From an uncultured Algibacter sp. (GTDB lineage Bacteria > Bacteroidota > Bacteroidia > Flavobacteriales > Flavobacteriaceae): DNA of 64,000 nucleotides. The notes beneath the pieces were generated by a model. That model did not search any database and had not been told where the DNA came from. It saw nothing but the letters and a program-made list of their open reading frames with translations. Made by a program: the position numbers and the translations under genes. Of this stretch, positions 8,961 to 16,704 are shown piece after piece; within the stretch, counting starts at the first letter, position 1, and every line of letters begins with the position of its first letter. The stretch is from assembly GCF_947495675.1 (NCBI RefSeq), contig NZ_CANLZX010000017.1:1-64000 (forward strand), in the 5' to 3' direction.

Positions 8961-9353
8961 TTAACTCTTGTGTAAGCTCTTTAAAATAATAATACCTATT
9001 CGTGGTAGTATAAAAGTAACGGCACCAAAAACAGTTGTTAAAAAAGCTACTTTAAGCCCTCCTGCCATAACTCCAGTACTAACATCGCTTATAGACTCAA
9101 TAGCATCAAAGGCGCCTATCATACCAATAATAGACCCTAAAAAACCAAATACTAGGCCTAAAACGCTAACATCGGAAGCTAAACTGGTCATTTTTTTAGA
9201 TTTTGGCGCATCTTTTTTAAGATTAACAAAACCCATAATAACAAAAAACAAGGCTAGTAAAAGACATATTAAAATGAGGGACATAAAAAATGGTCCGCCT
9301 TCATTAAATCTATCTACAAAAACATTCGACGCAATAATTGATAACTTAAACAT
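8961..9353 (-). CDS. MotA/TolQ/ExbB proton-channel family protein, short form
   Basis: A 130-residue membrane protein with three hydrophobic helices (about residues 20-45, 65-85 and 100-125). The pattern VLGLVFGFLGSIIGMIGAFDAIE followed by GGLKVAFLTTVFGAVTFILPRI resembles the pore-forming helices of the MotA/TolQ/ExbB family. It is shorter than ExbB (about 230 residues) and no ExbD partner is adjacent, so it may work alone or with a partner elsewhere. It is divergent from the LytS kinase gene, and an intrinsic terminator follows. Family placement is fairly good; the energised process is unknown. Confidence 0.7.
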   Translation of the reverse strand: MFKLSIIASNVFVDRFNEGGPFFMSLILICLLLALFFVIMGFVNLKKDAPKSKKMTSLASDVSVLGLVFGFLGSIIGMIGAFDAIESISDVSTGVMAGGLKVAFLTTVFGAVTFILPRIGIIILKSLHKS

Positions 9354-9380
9354 AAATAATGGTTTTAATTAAACATGCTA

Positions 9381-9388
9381 CAAACATA
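9381..9388 (-). promoter_or_regulatory. Minus-7 box upstream of the MotA/TolQ/ExbB-like gene
   Basis: On the minus strand TATGTTTG matches TAnnTTTG. It is 28 nt upstream of the ATG at 9353. No strong minus-33 partner is visible. Confidence 0.35.
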
Positions 9389-9535
9389 TAGCCTTTTGTA
9401 CTTGCATAAATAAAAATGCGACAGATGACTCTTTTAGCTATTAAAACAACATGGTGTTAAAACGGATACTAATTCTGTTATTCGTCTACAAAATCTTTAA
9501 GCCCTATAAATTTATAGTATTATTGTATTACGGTT

Positions 9536-10588
9536 ATGTTTACAAAACAATTTATTTTAAAAAAACTGGCACAAATAATACTTCACATGGCCTTTTGGTG
9601 TGGGGTCTTGCTATTTTACACCTATTTTTTTGGTGTAGATACTAACGATTTTAATTATGTGTTATCGTTCTCTTTATTTTTAATGCCTATAACCATTGCT
9701 ACCACATACGTTTATATTTATAAAATTATTCCGGAATATCTTATTACAAAACGTTATATGCTGTTTGGTTTGTACAGTTTGTATACGCTAATAATTTCGG
9801 CTTATCTTATTGTTATTTCGGTGTTTTATGGGTTTGTTTACCTCTCAAATTTTGTTTATGCAGATATGGCACCCATTAGCAGAAACTTAGTTTTTGTGAC
9901 GGTTGCGGTTTATTTGGTGGTTATTTTAGTGAGCGCCTTTAAAATTTTAAAACTGAACTTAAAACATAGTGAAGAAACTAAAAAACTAGAAACTAAAATT
10001 TTAGAAACCCAACTAAAACTAAAAGAACAGGAGCTTAATTATTTAAAAATGCAGATACATCCGCACTTTTTATTTAATACGCTAAATACCATGTACGGTT
10101 TTGCTTTAAAGAAAGCTGATGAAACGCCCGAAATGATTTTAAAGCTTTCAAACTTATTGGATTACTTGTTATACCAAGTTGATAAACCCTTTGTATCGCT
10201 TAATGATGAAGTTAACCACATGAACGATTACATTGAACTAGAGAAAATGCGTTTTAATGATACACTACAAATTCATTTTGACACCGAAAACATAACTGAA
10301 GACACCAAAATAGCACCTATGCTCCTATTGCCTTTTGTAGAAAACAGTTTTAAACATGGGAGTTTAAAAAATGGTATTCTACATGTTGTTATTAAACTTT
10401 CTTGTAAAAATAAAAGTGTGTTTTTCGAAATTGAAAATACGTGCAATACAAGTACCGTTACAGAACATGGTATTGGTTTAGAAAACATAAAGAAACGATT
10501 AGATTTATTATACAAAAATCTGTACACGCTTAATATTACTAACGAAAACGGATTATTTAAAGTAAATTTAAAGCTTAAAACCGCTTAA
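9536..10588 (+). CDS. LytS-type sensor histidine kinase
   Basis: A 350-residue membrane kinase. Residues 10-140 hold about four hydrophobic helices (10-32, 43-64, 76-102, 117-140), followed by a coiled coil (145-170). The His-kinase box QIHPHFLFNTLNTMYGFAL begins at 173, with H177 the expected phospho-acceptor of this family. The ATPase domain shows PMLLLPFVENSFKHG (N box) and HGIGLENIKKRLDLLY (G box). It should sense an envelope or membrane signal and phosphorylate the LytTR regulator encoded 3 nt downstream. There is no periplasmic sensor domain, as is usual in this Bacteroidota family. Start is the ATG at 9536. Confidence 0.92.
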   Translation: MFTKQFILKKLAQIILHMAFWCGVLLFYTYFFGVDTNDFNYVLSFSLFLMPITIATTYVYIYKIIPEYLITKRYMLFGLYSLYTLIISAYLIVISVFYGFVYLSNFVYADMAPISRNLVFVTVAVYLVVILVSAFKILKLNLKHSEETKKLETKILETQLKLKEQELNYLKMQIHPHFLFNTLNTMYGFALKKADETPEMILKLSNLLDYLLYQVDKPFVSLNDEVNHMNDYIELEKMRFNDTLQIHFDTENITEDTKIAPMLLLPFVENSFKHGSLKNGILHVVIKLSCKNKSVFFEIENTCNTSTVTEHGIGLENIKKRLDLLYKNLYTLNITNENGLFKVNLKLKTA

Positions 10589-10591
10589 TAA

Positions 10592-11308
10592 ATGTCGCAA
10601 AACAAAGACATATTATGTATGATAGTTGATGATGAAACTATTGCTAGAGAAGTCATAGCAACACATGTAGCTAAAATACCTAAGGTTAAAATTGTAGCGA
10701 GTTGCACAAATGCGATTGAGGCTTTTAGTATTTTAAGAACTCATGATATCGATTTGGTTTTTCTGGATATTAATATGCCCGAAATCTCTGGAATTTCATT
10801 TGCAAAATCTATAAATAAAGATGTAAAAATCATTTTTACAACCGCCTATCGTGATTTTGCTGTTGAAGGTTTTGAGTTGCAAGCGGTAGATTACCTTTTA
10901 AAACCTGTATCGTTCGATAGATTATTAAAAGCTGTGAATACGTATTTTGATATTCATTATGACGCCAATCATTCTGAAAACACAGAAACAGCGCCTAACG
11001 ATTTTATGTTTGTTCGTGCAGACCGCAGGATGATAAAAATTGATTATGAATCTATTATTTATATTGAAAGCTATAGCGATTATATAAAAATACATTTAGC
11101 CAATGAAACTATAGTAACTAGAGAGACTATTAGTGCTATTGAAGCTAAATTACCAAGTAATAAATTTTTAAGAATTCATCGATCATACATCATAGCGCTT
11201 AAACATATTTCATCTTTTACAAACGAAGAAATAATAGTAAACAACACCGCTTTAACCATTAGTAGAAGTTATAAAAAAGAGGTTTTACAAATTCTTGAAA
11301 AATATTAA
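10592..11308 (+). CDS. LytTR-type DNA-binding response regulator
   Basis: A 238-residue protein with an N-terminal receiver domain (acidic pocket DDE at 13-15, phospho-acceptor D59 in VFLDINMP, conserved lysine in VDYLLKPVS near 107) and a C-terminal LytTR domain from about residue 130 (FMFVRADRRMIKIDYESIIY, then FLRIHRSYIIAL). LytTR domains bind short direct repeats with beta strands rather than a helix-turn-helix. It forms an operon with the kinase gene ending 3 nt upstream. The stop is followed almost at once by a hairpin that mainly serves the opposite strand. Confidence 0.93.
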   Translation: MSQNKDILCMIVDDETIAREVIATHVAKIPKVKIVASCTNAIEAFSILRTHDIDLVFLDINMPEISGISFAKSINKDVKIIFTTAYRDFAVEGFELQAVDYLLKPVSFDRLLKAVNTYFDIHYDANHSENTETAPNDFMFVRADRRMIKIDYESIIYIESYSDYIKIHLANETIVTRETISAIEAKLPSNKFLRIHRSYIIALKHISSFTNEEIIVNNTALTISRSYKKEVLQILEKY

Positions 11309-11346
11309 AAAAAAAATCCCCTTTCAAATTAATGAAAAGGGATTGT
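11309..11346 (-). terminator. Intrinsic terminator serving the minus-strand ECF sigma gene
   Basis: Arms AATCCCCTTTC (11315-11325) and GAAAAGGGATT (11334-11344) pair with one mismatch. On the minus strand the hairpin is followed by a run of about ten T. It lies after the sigma gene ending at 11475 and close to the lytTR stop on the other strand, so it may act weakly in both directions. Confidence 0.75.
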
Positions 11347-11382
11347 AATAAGTAGATAGTTTTCTGATTACAAATATTAACT

Positions 11383-11409
11383 AACCAAATTTTAACCCTA
11401 ACTTAAAGT
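11383..11409 (-). repeat. 27-bp 3'-UTR repeat, copy A
   Basis: These 27 bases are identical to 12261-12287. On the minus strand the unit begins ACTTTAAGTTAGGG and ends AAAATTTGGTT. In both places it is followed about 40-50 nt later by a similar terminator hairpin, and the similarity extends imperfectly over about 110 bp. Confidence 0.85.
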
Positions 11410-11474
11410 CAAACAAGTATTCTTACTCACAACCTACATATTAAAAACTTAACTAATACAAATACTCTTTAATG

Positions 11475-12026
11475 TTATGATACTAATTGATATGATGTAG
11501 ACAAACGCTCTCTTGCTCTTTTAATTCTCATTTTTACTGCGCTTGATCCTATACCTAGTAGGCCTTCTAAATTCTTTATTGATAAATTGTTTTGATATTT
11601 TAATACTAAAATAGACTTATCATCTGCTGATAATCCATTTAATGCATAATTTAATTTTTCTTCAACTTTTTCTTCTTCATTTAAATCGATAATATCGACT
11701 GAACAATCTGAAAAGTTTTCTAAATCGTATGATTCTGATAAACGTGTTTCGTATTTTTTAGCAGGGTTTCTAGATACATAATTAACACAATGGTTATATG
11801 TAAATGAATATACCCATGTTGAAAATTTAGACTTTCCTTGAAAAGATGAAAGTTTTACATATAATTTTAAAAATATGTCTTGTGTTAAATCTTTTGCTTC
11901 TTCCTGATCGTTTACAAATGAATAACACTTATTATAAATTACTTTTGAAAATCTATCATATAGAACTCCAAAAAGTTCGGTGTTGTTACTACTAATAATC
12001 TTTGATACTAATTCTTCGTCTGTCAA
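11475..12026 (-). CDS. ECF-type RNA polymerase sigma factor (paralogue of the gene at 13338-13913)
   Basis: A 183-residue sigma-70 family protein with region 2 (LYDRFSKVIYNKCYSFVNDQEEAKDLTQDIFLKLY, about 22-56; FSTWVYSFTYNHCVNYV about 66-82) and region 4 (LSADDKSILVLKYQNNLSIKNLEGLLGI, then SSAVKMRIKRARERL). It is a close paralogue of the sigma gene at 13338-13913: the region 2 and 4 segments match almost residue for residue. Regulon unknown. No anti-sigma gene is adjacent. It sits downstream of mscS on the same strand, separated by a terminator, so it is probably transcribed independently. Confidence 0.92.
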   Translation of the reverse strand: MTDEELVSKIISSNNTELFGVLYDRFSKVIYNKCYSFVNDQEEAKDLTQDIFLKLYVKLSSFQGKSKFSTWVYSFTYNHCVNYVSRNPAKKYETRLSESYDLENFSDCSVDIIDLNEEEKVEEKLNYALNGLSADDKSILVLKYQNNLSIKNLEGLLGIGSSAVKMRIKRARERLSTSYQLVS

Positions 12027-12181
12027 AACTAATGGGGGTTAAAATTTATACTGGCACAATATTATATAATGAGATACGGTTTCGTGTTTTTAAATAAACA
12101 CAGACAACAATTTCTATGAAATACCAATTTAATCGTTGTAACGTTGTTTTTTTTGTAAGATTTTTATATTATATACAAAAA

Positions 12182-12221
12182 AATCCCTTTTCAACTCAAT
12201 TGAGATTTACGAAAAGGGATT
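12182..12221 (-). terminator. Intrinsic terminator after the mscS transcription unit
   Basis: Arms AATCCCTTTTC (12182-12192) and GAAAAGGGATT (12211-12221) are perfectly complementary, with an 18-nt loop. On the minus strand they are followed by a T-rich run (A at 12177-12183). It corresponds to the terminator at 11309-11346. Confidence 0.78.
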
Positions 12222-12260
12222 ATAAGATGTAGAGAGCTTTTGGCATACAGAAAAGTAACC

Positions 12261-12287
12261 AACCAAATTTTAACCCTAACTTAAAGT
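12261..12287 (-). repeat. 27-bp 3'-UTR repeat, copy B
   Basis: Identical to 11383-11409 over 27 bases and followed by the homologous hairpin. Copy B touches the last base of the mscS stop codon, whereas copy A lies about 65 nt after its sigma gene. Confidence 0.85.
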
Positions 12288-13114
12288 TAATCCTGTATAC
12301 TTACTTGACTCTCTACAATATCTTTAATTGGTACTATTAATTTTCCTTCTTTAGTTTTTAGTGTTACAGATATACCATCCATTGATACAACTGTACCTTT
12401 AATATTATTAAACTCTATTTTTTGACCTATTTCATACGTTTTTCTGGTATAAAAAGTTCTTAATAAGTCTGCTACTATTTTTTGAGAACCGAAGCCAAGT
12501 GATAAAGCAAAGGCTAATAAAAAAGCCGCTAAAATCATTGTTAGGTTACTTGTTACAATTTCTGTATCAATACCTGCTTGATTTAATGCTGTTATAGAAA
12601 CGAAAATCAAGAAGATGAAAAATACTATTTGGCTTATCATTTTAGCACCAGATAAATCCATAGACTCAAAAAACGACTTTAAGCCTTTCTTAATTAAATT
12701 TGCTAAGATTAATCCAACTGTAAAAATGACTAATGCAGAAAATAATTGCGGTAAATAAGCTAACAAATTACTTATTTGCTGAGATATCATTGTTAAGTTC
12801 ATAATATCTGATGCCATTATTAGTAGCATAATGTACATGACCCATTTTACAAAACTGGATACAACTTTAACCGTATTAAAGTTTAACTTTTTTCCTTCAA
12901 CAATTTCAATTTCATTTATTGCATCATCTAATTTGTTTGCTTTTGCTAATTTTAATGCCTTTTTAATAATTTTAACTATTAGTTTGGTTAATAACCAACC
13001 AATTACTAAAACTAATATGGTGCCTATAATGTTTGGAAATATTTTTGAAATCTCAATCCACATAGTAGATAATGATTCCATGGCCATATTTTTCCATTCT
13101 GTTGCTTTTTCCAT
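12287..13114 (-). CDS. MscS-family small-conductance mechanosensitive channel
   Basis: A 275-residue inner-membrane protein. Hydrophobic helices lie at about 22-45, 90-108, 117-140 and 160-180, with a further pore-lining helix at about 190-215. The beta domain (TYEIGQKIEFNNIKGTVVSMDGISVTLKTKEGKLIVPIKDI) is diagnostic of MscS. Channels of this family open under membrane tension and release solutes on osmotic downshock. It lies in an apparent operon after an ECF sigma gene and a 60-residue-class small protein, which suggests stress-linked expression. The length is typical of small MscS proteins. Confidence 0.9.
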   Translation of the reverse strand: MEKATEWKNMAMESLSTMWIEISKIFPNIIGTILVLVIGWLLTKLIVKIIKKALKLAKANKLDDAINEIEIVEGKKLNFNTVKVVSSFVKWVMYIMLLIMASDIMNLTMISQQISNLLAYLPQLFSALVIFTVGLILANLIKKGLKSFFESMDLSGAKMISQIVFFIFLIFVSITALNQAGIDTEIVTSNLTMILAAFLLAFALSLGFGSQKIVADLLRTFYTRKTYEIGQKIEFNNIKGTVVSMDGISVTLKTKEGKLIVPIKDIVESQVSIQD

Positions 13115-13158
13115 AGCTGTTTTTATTTATTGTTAGGGTATATTTGATTAATAAAATT

Positions 13159-13338
13159 CTATTTGTTTGTTTTTCTGCTTTTTACAACTGTTTCAATAAC
13201 ATCTGCAATGTTATATGAAAACAAAGTTGCCAACTCCATAACTAATTTTGCCATGGCTATGTCGCTCATCACTTTCGATTTAAGTTCCTCAGGAACTTCT
13301 CTAAGTGGCTGATTTATATGCTTAAACGGGTTATCCAT
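13159..13338 (-). CDS. Small conserved-looking protein coupled to an ECF sigma gene
   Basis: A 59-residue protein (ATG at 13338; a GTG one codon earlier is also possible). The sigma stop and this start share a base in TGATG, a classic arrangement for translational coupling. The sequence (PFKHINQPLREVPEELKSKV, then MAKLVMELATLFSYNIADVI) is amphipathic, with no membrane segment and no recognisable domain. Being coupled to a sigma gene, it might modulate that sigma factor or be a small stress protein; both are inference. It is followed 44 nt later by mscS. Confidence 0.7.
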   Translation of the reverse strand: MDNPFKHINQPLREVPEELKSKVMSDIAMAKLVMELATLFSYNIADVIETVVKSRKTNK

Positions 13339-13913
13339 CACTTAACATTTTCATTATAAACATTTACTAATTTATCCTTAGCGCGTTTAATTCTCATTTT
13401 AACTGCGCTTTCTCCTAAACCTAAAGCACTTTCAATTTCTCTTATAGATAAATTGTCTTGATACTTCATTAGCAGAATCATTTTTTCCTCTGGAGAAATT
13501 AGTTCTAATGCTATTTTTAATTTATCAACCTTCATCGTTAAAAGACTATTATCGTCTTCTTCATCTTCAGAAAGGTTCTCTATATCTTTATAATCAACAG
13601 ACTGCTTTTCAAATTTCTTAGCAGTATTCCTAGTAACGTAGTTTACACAATGATTATATGTAAAAGCATATAACCATGTTGAAAATTTCGATTTTCCTTT
13701 GAAGCTTGGTAATTTAATAAAGAGTTTTAAAAAAACATCTTGAGTTAAATCTTTAGCTTCATCGCTATCTTTTGCAAAACCATAACACTTGTTATATACT
13801 AATCCTGCATATTTATCATATAAAATCTCAAAAAGCAATGTGTTATTTGTTTCCACAATTGCTTCTACCAGATCTTCATCAGACAGCTTACTATTGTTTT
13901 TTAGGGTTTCCAA
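13338..13913 (-). CDS. ECF-type RNA polymerase sigma factor
   Basis: A 191-residue sigma-70 protein. Region 2 is visible as LYDKYAGLVYNKCYGFAKDSDEAKDLTQDVFLKLF and FSTWLYAFTYNHCVNYVTRN, and region 4 as SPEEKMILLMKYQDNLSIREIESALGLGESAVKMRIKRAKDKL. An acidic insert (SEDEEDDN) separates the regions. The start is a TTG at 13913-13911; no ATG precedes the conserved part. It heads an apparent operon with the coupled small protein and mscS. It is a paralogue of the sigma gene at 11475-12026, suggesting a local duplication with mscS left in between. Confidence 0.92.
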   Translation of the reverse strand: METLKNNSKLSDEDLVEAIVETNNTLLFEILYDKYAGLVYNKCYGFAKDSDEAKDLTQDVFLKLFIKLPSFKGKSKFSTWLYAFTYNHCVNYVTRNTAKKFEKQSVDYKDIENLSEDEEDDNSLLTMKVDKLKIALELISPEEKMILLMKYQDNLSIREIESALGLGESAVKMRIKRAKDKLVNVYNENVK

Positions 13914-14342
13914 AATTTAGCTTACGCTATTTAGTTGTTATATTATAATGTTTAAGACACACTTATTATTGAAGAGTCACTAACATGATAAAAAAAAAAT
14001 AAATTTATACGTTATCCCCTATAAAGTGTTATTTTTTCTTACTCAAGTTATACGCGTTTTCGGTATTAAGAATCAATATATTTAATGGCTTAAAAAAAAC
14101 CTTTTTAAATATTTTTTTAAATATTAAAAGCCAAAACTACAATACACTCTAAGACAGTTTGTTATAAATTACAAAAGTCATAATTAGTGCTTACACCTTT
14201 ATTTTAGGGCAACTACATTATATATATGTTTTAAAAAAGTAAGAGATACTATAATTCAAATCAATAATTAAACTTTTGTTAAGTATATTTTTAAATATGA
14301 TTTTTCTGTTCGATATTCATAAATTAGCAAAAAATTACGTTT
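13914..14342. other. 429-bp AT-rich intergenic region between divergent genes
   Basis: No coding sequence was found. It must hold the promoters of the minus-strand sigma operon and the plus-strand S1/P1 nuclease, but no exact TAnnTTTG box stands out. GGCTT (14087-14091) and AAGCC (14128-14132) can close an imperfect AT-rich hairpin of about 46 nt with a bulge. Long A and T runs make other folds likely by chance. Confidence 0.5.
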
Positions 14343-15125
14343 ATGAAATCTCTTTACATTTATATTATTGTCGCCCTTTTAATAATACCAGTAAAAAGCC
14401 ATGCTTTTGATGATTTTTGGGGGCAAACTGGACATCGAGTAGTTGGAAAAGTTGCAGACGCATATTTAAGCGGAAAAACTAAACGCGAAGTGAAACGCTT
14501 GTTGAAAAGACAATCGCTTGCCTTTGTTTCTACATTTGCTGATGAAATAAAATCTGATAAACGTTATAATGAGTTTTATACTTGGCATTACATTAACATG
14601 CCTTTAGATGAAAACTACGAAAATTCTAAAAAGAATAGTAAAGGCGATTTAGTTACTGGTATTGAATATTGTAAAAAAATTATAGTTGATGATAATGCTT
14701 CTGATGATGATAAAGCCTTTTATTTAAAACTTTTAATTCATTTAATTGGCGATTTACACCAACCTATGCATATAGGCTTAGAAGAAGACCGAGGAGGTAA
14801 TGATTTTAAGGTAAAATGGCATTATGAAGACTCTAATATGCACCGAGTTTGGGATAGCGAAATGATAGAAAAGTATGATATGACCTATACCGAATTAGCA
14901 GATAATGCAGATGTGCTATCAAAAAAACAAGTAAAAGCGATTCAGGAAGGTTCTGTTATTGATTGGGTTAATGAAACACACCAACTAACAAAAAAAATAT
15001 ATGCTTCTGCTAAACCAGATGAGAATTTAAGATATCGTTATTCTTACAATCATTTTAATACTGTTAGAAGTCAATTACAAATTGCTGGTATTCGATTAGC
15101 TAAGGTCTTAAATGAATTGTTTTAA
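14343..15125 (+). CDS. Secreted S1/P1-type zinc-dependent nuclease
   Basis: A 260-residue protein with a signal peptide (MKSLYIYIIVALLIIPVKSHA, cleavage about residue 21). The mature N terminus carries W26 and GQTGHRVVG (H31), where the S1/P1 family uses the N-terminal Trp and a His as zinc ligands. Later motifs are YTWHYINMP, the HLIGDLHQPMHIGLEEDRGGND stretch with several histidine and aspartate ligands, and NMHRVWDSEMIE. Three zinc ions are used to cleave single-stranded nucleic acid and 3'-nucleotides, probably for scavenging phosphate or nucleosides outside the cytoplasm. The gene stands alone and ends at a strong terminator. Confidence 0.93.
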   Translation: MKSLYIYIIVALLIIPVKSHAFDDFWGQTGHRVVGKVADAYLSGKTKREVKRLLKRQSLAFVSTFADEIKSDKRYNEFYTWHYINMPLDENYENSKKNSKGDLVTGIEYCKKIIVDDNASDDDKAFYLKLLIHLIGDLHQPMHIGLEEDRGGNDFKVKWHYEDSNMHRVWDSEMIEKYDMTYTELADNADVLSKKQVKAIQEGSVIDWVNETHQLTKKIYASAKPDENLRYRYSYNHFNTVRSQLQIAGIRLAKVLNELF

Positions 15126-15145
15126 ACACTAATTTAATTAATAAT

Positions 15146-15181
15146 AAAAAAGGCTGTCTATAAATTAGACAGCCTTTTTTT
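15146..15181. terminator. Bidirectional intrinsic terminator
   Basis: AAAAAAGGCTGTCTA and TAGACAGCCTTTTTT form a perfect 15-bp stem with a 5-nt loop, flanked by A and T runs. It can end both the plus-strand nuclease gene and minus-strand lpdA. Confidence 0.93.
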
Positions 15182-15207
15182 ATGAGATTGATTTTGTTGT
15201 ATATATT

Positions 15208-16608
15208 CTAAATATGCAACGCTCTATCTTCAGTAGCCGCTAAAGCAGCTTCTTTTATTGCTTCTGTAAATGTTGGATGTGCATGAGACATTCTTGAAAC
15301 ATCTTCTGCAGACGCTCTAAATTCCATAGCTACAACAGCTTCTGCAATCATATCTGCTGCACGAGCACCAATCATATGAACACCTAAAATTTCATCAGTC
15401 GTTTTATCAGCTAAAATTTTAACAAAACCATCTAAATCCATACTCGCTCTACTTCTACCTAAAGCACGCATTGGAAAAGATCCTACTTTATACTCTACAC
15501 CAGCTTCCTTTAATTGTTCTTCTGTTTTACCAACAGCAGCAACTTCTGGCCATGTGTAAACTACACCAGGAATTAAGTTATAATCAATATGTGGTTTTTG
15601 CCCAGCAATAGTTTCTGCAACAAAAACACCTTCTTCTTCAGCTTTATGAGCTAACATGGCTCCTTTTACAACATCTCCAATAGCATAAATATTTGATGCT
15701 GATGTTTGTAAATGGTCGTTAACTTCTACTCTACCTCTGTCATCTAATTTTACGCCTGCTGCTTCTGTATTTAAACCATCTGTATATGGCTTACGCCCAA
15801 CAGATACTAAACAGTAATCGCCTTTAAACTCTACTTCTTCCCCTTTTTTGTTATCTGCTTTTACAATAACTTCATCACCAACGCGCTCTACAGATTTTAC
15901 TTTGTGAGATACTTGCATTTTAAACTTAGCTTTTTTGAAAACCTTGTTTAATTCTTTAGATAAGCCTGCATCCATAGTTGGAATGATTCTATCCATATAC
16001 TCTACAACAGTAACTTCTGCTCCTAAACGACGATAAACTTGCCCTAATTCTAAACCAATTACACCACCACCAATAACAATCATGTGTTTTGGAATTTCTT
16101 TAAGCTTTAAAGCTTCTGTAGATGTAATAATACGTTCTTTATCAAGGTTTATAAATGGTAAGTTTGATGGCTTACTACCGGTTGCAATAATGGTGTTTTT
16201 TGCTTCAATTTCTGTAGTTTCTTCTCCAGTAATGGTGATATGAGTAGCGTCTTTAAAGCTTCCCAAACCTTGATAAACATCAATATTATTCTTCTTCATT
16301 AAGAAATCGATACCGCCAGTAGTTTGGTCTACAACTGCCTGTTTACGAGCAATCATTTTCTCTAAATTCACTTTAACATCGCCAGGTATTTCTATACCAT
16401 GTTCTTCAAAATGCTTTACAGCATCTTCGTAATGGTGTGAAGAATCTAAAAGTGCTTTACTAGGTATACAACCTACGTTTAAACAAGTTCCACCAAGTGT
16501 TGAATATTTTTCTATAATGGCAGTTTTCATACCTAATTGTGCACAACGGATAGCTGCTACATATCCTCCAGGGCCAGAACCTATTACGGCTACATCATAA
16601 GAATTCAT
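15208..16608 (-). CDS. lpdA: Dihydrolipoyl dehydrogenase (E3)
   Basis: A 466-residue flavoprotein disulfide reductase. FAD-binding GSGPGG is at residues 10-15, and the redox-active pair is in GGTCLNVGCIPSK (C42, C47). The NAD-binding motif VIGGGVIGLELG is near 175-186, YAIGDVV marks the second FAD site, and the catalytic HAHPTFTEA lies near the C terminus. It reoxidises dihydrolipoamide in the pyruvate, 2-oxoglutarate and branched-chain 2-oxoacid dehydrogenase complexes or the glycine cleavage system. No E1 or E2 gene is nearby, so this is a stand-alone E3 gene. Two candidate minus-7 boxes lie at 16637-16644 and 16657-16664. Confidence 0.97.
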   Translation of the reverse strand: MNSYDVAVIGSGPGGYVAAIRCAQLGMKTAIIEKYSTLGGTCLNVGCIPSKALLDSSHHYEDAVKHFEEHGIEIPGDVKVNLEKMIARKQAVVDQTTGGIDFLMKKNNIDVYQGLGSFKDATHITITGEETTEIEAKNTIIATGSKPSNLPFINLDKERIITSTEALKLKEIPKHMIVIGGGVIGLELGQVYRRLGAEVTVVEYMDRIIPTMDAGLSKELNKVFKKAKFKMQVSHKVKSVERVGDEVIVKADNKKGEEVEFKGDYCLVSVGRKPYTDGLNTEAAGVKLDDRGRVEVNDHLQTSASNIYAIGDVVKGAMLAHKAEEEGVFVAETIAGQKPHIDYNLIPGVVYTWPEVAAVGKTEEQLKEAGVEYKVGSFPMRALGRSRASMDLDGFVKILADKTTDEILGVHMIGARAADMIAEAVVAMEFRASAEDVSRMSHAHPTFTEAIKEAALAATEDRALHI

Positions 16609-16636
16609 ATAATAATTTTGAAATTTAGTTTTTTAA

Positions 16637-16644
16637 CAAATCTA
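16637..16644 (-). promoter_or_regulatory. Minus-7 box upstream of lpdA
   Basis: On the minus strand TAGATTTG matches TAnnTTTG, 29 nt before the lpdA ATG, with a TTG about 24 nt further upstream that could serve as minus-33. A second match, TAAATTTG, lies at 16657-16664. Confidence 0.45.
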
Positions 16645-16704
16645 AAATCAAAAGTACAAATTTAGAATCAAGCCATTAAAAGAATATCCTTTTTTTTGAA
16701 TAAT

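Noticed and set aside
9451..9645. A 64-codon plus-strand frame overlapping the LytS start.
   Set aside because: It overlaps the kinase N terminus in another frame and has no domain or neighbour support.
12038..12049. GGGTTAAAATTT on the plus strand is an inverted match to part of the 27-bp repeat.
   Set aside because: A 12-base match in this composition is expected by chance, and the flanks do not match.
14087..14132. Imperfect hairpin in the 429-bp intergenic region.
   Set aside because: Its stem is mostly A-T with a bulge, and such folds are frequent in poly-A/T regions. It is noted in the intergenic entry but not claimed as an RNA.
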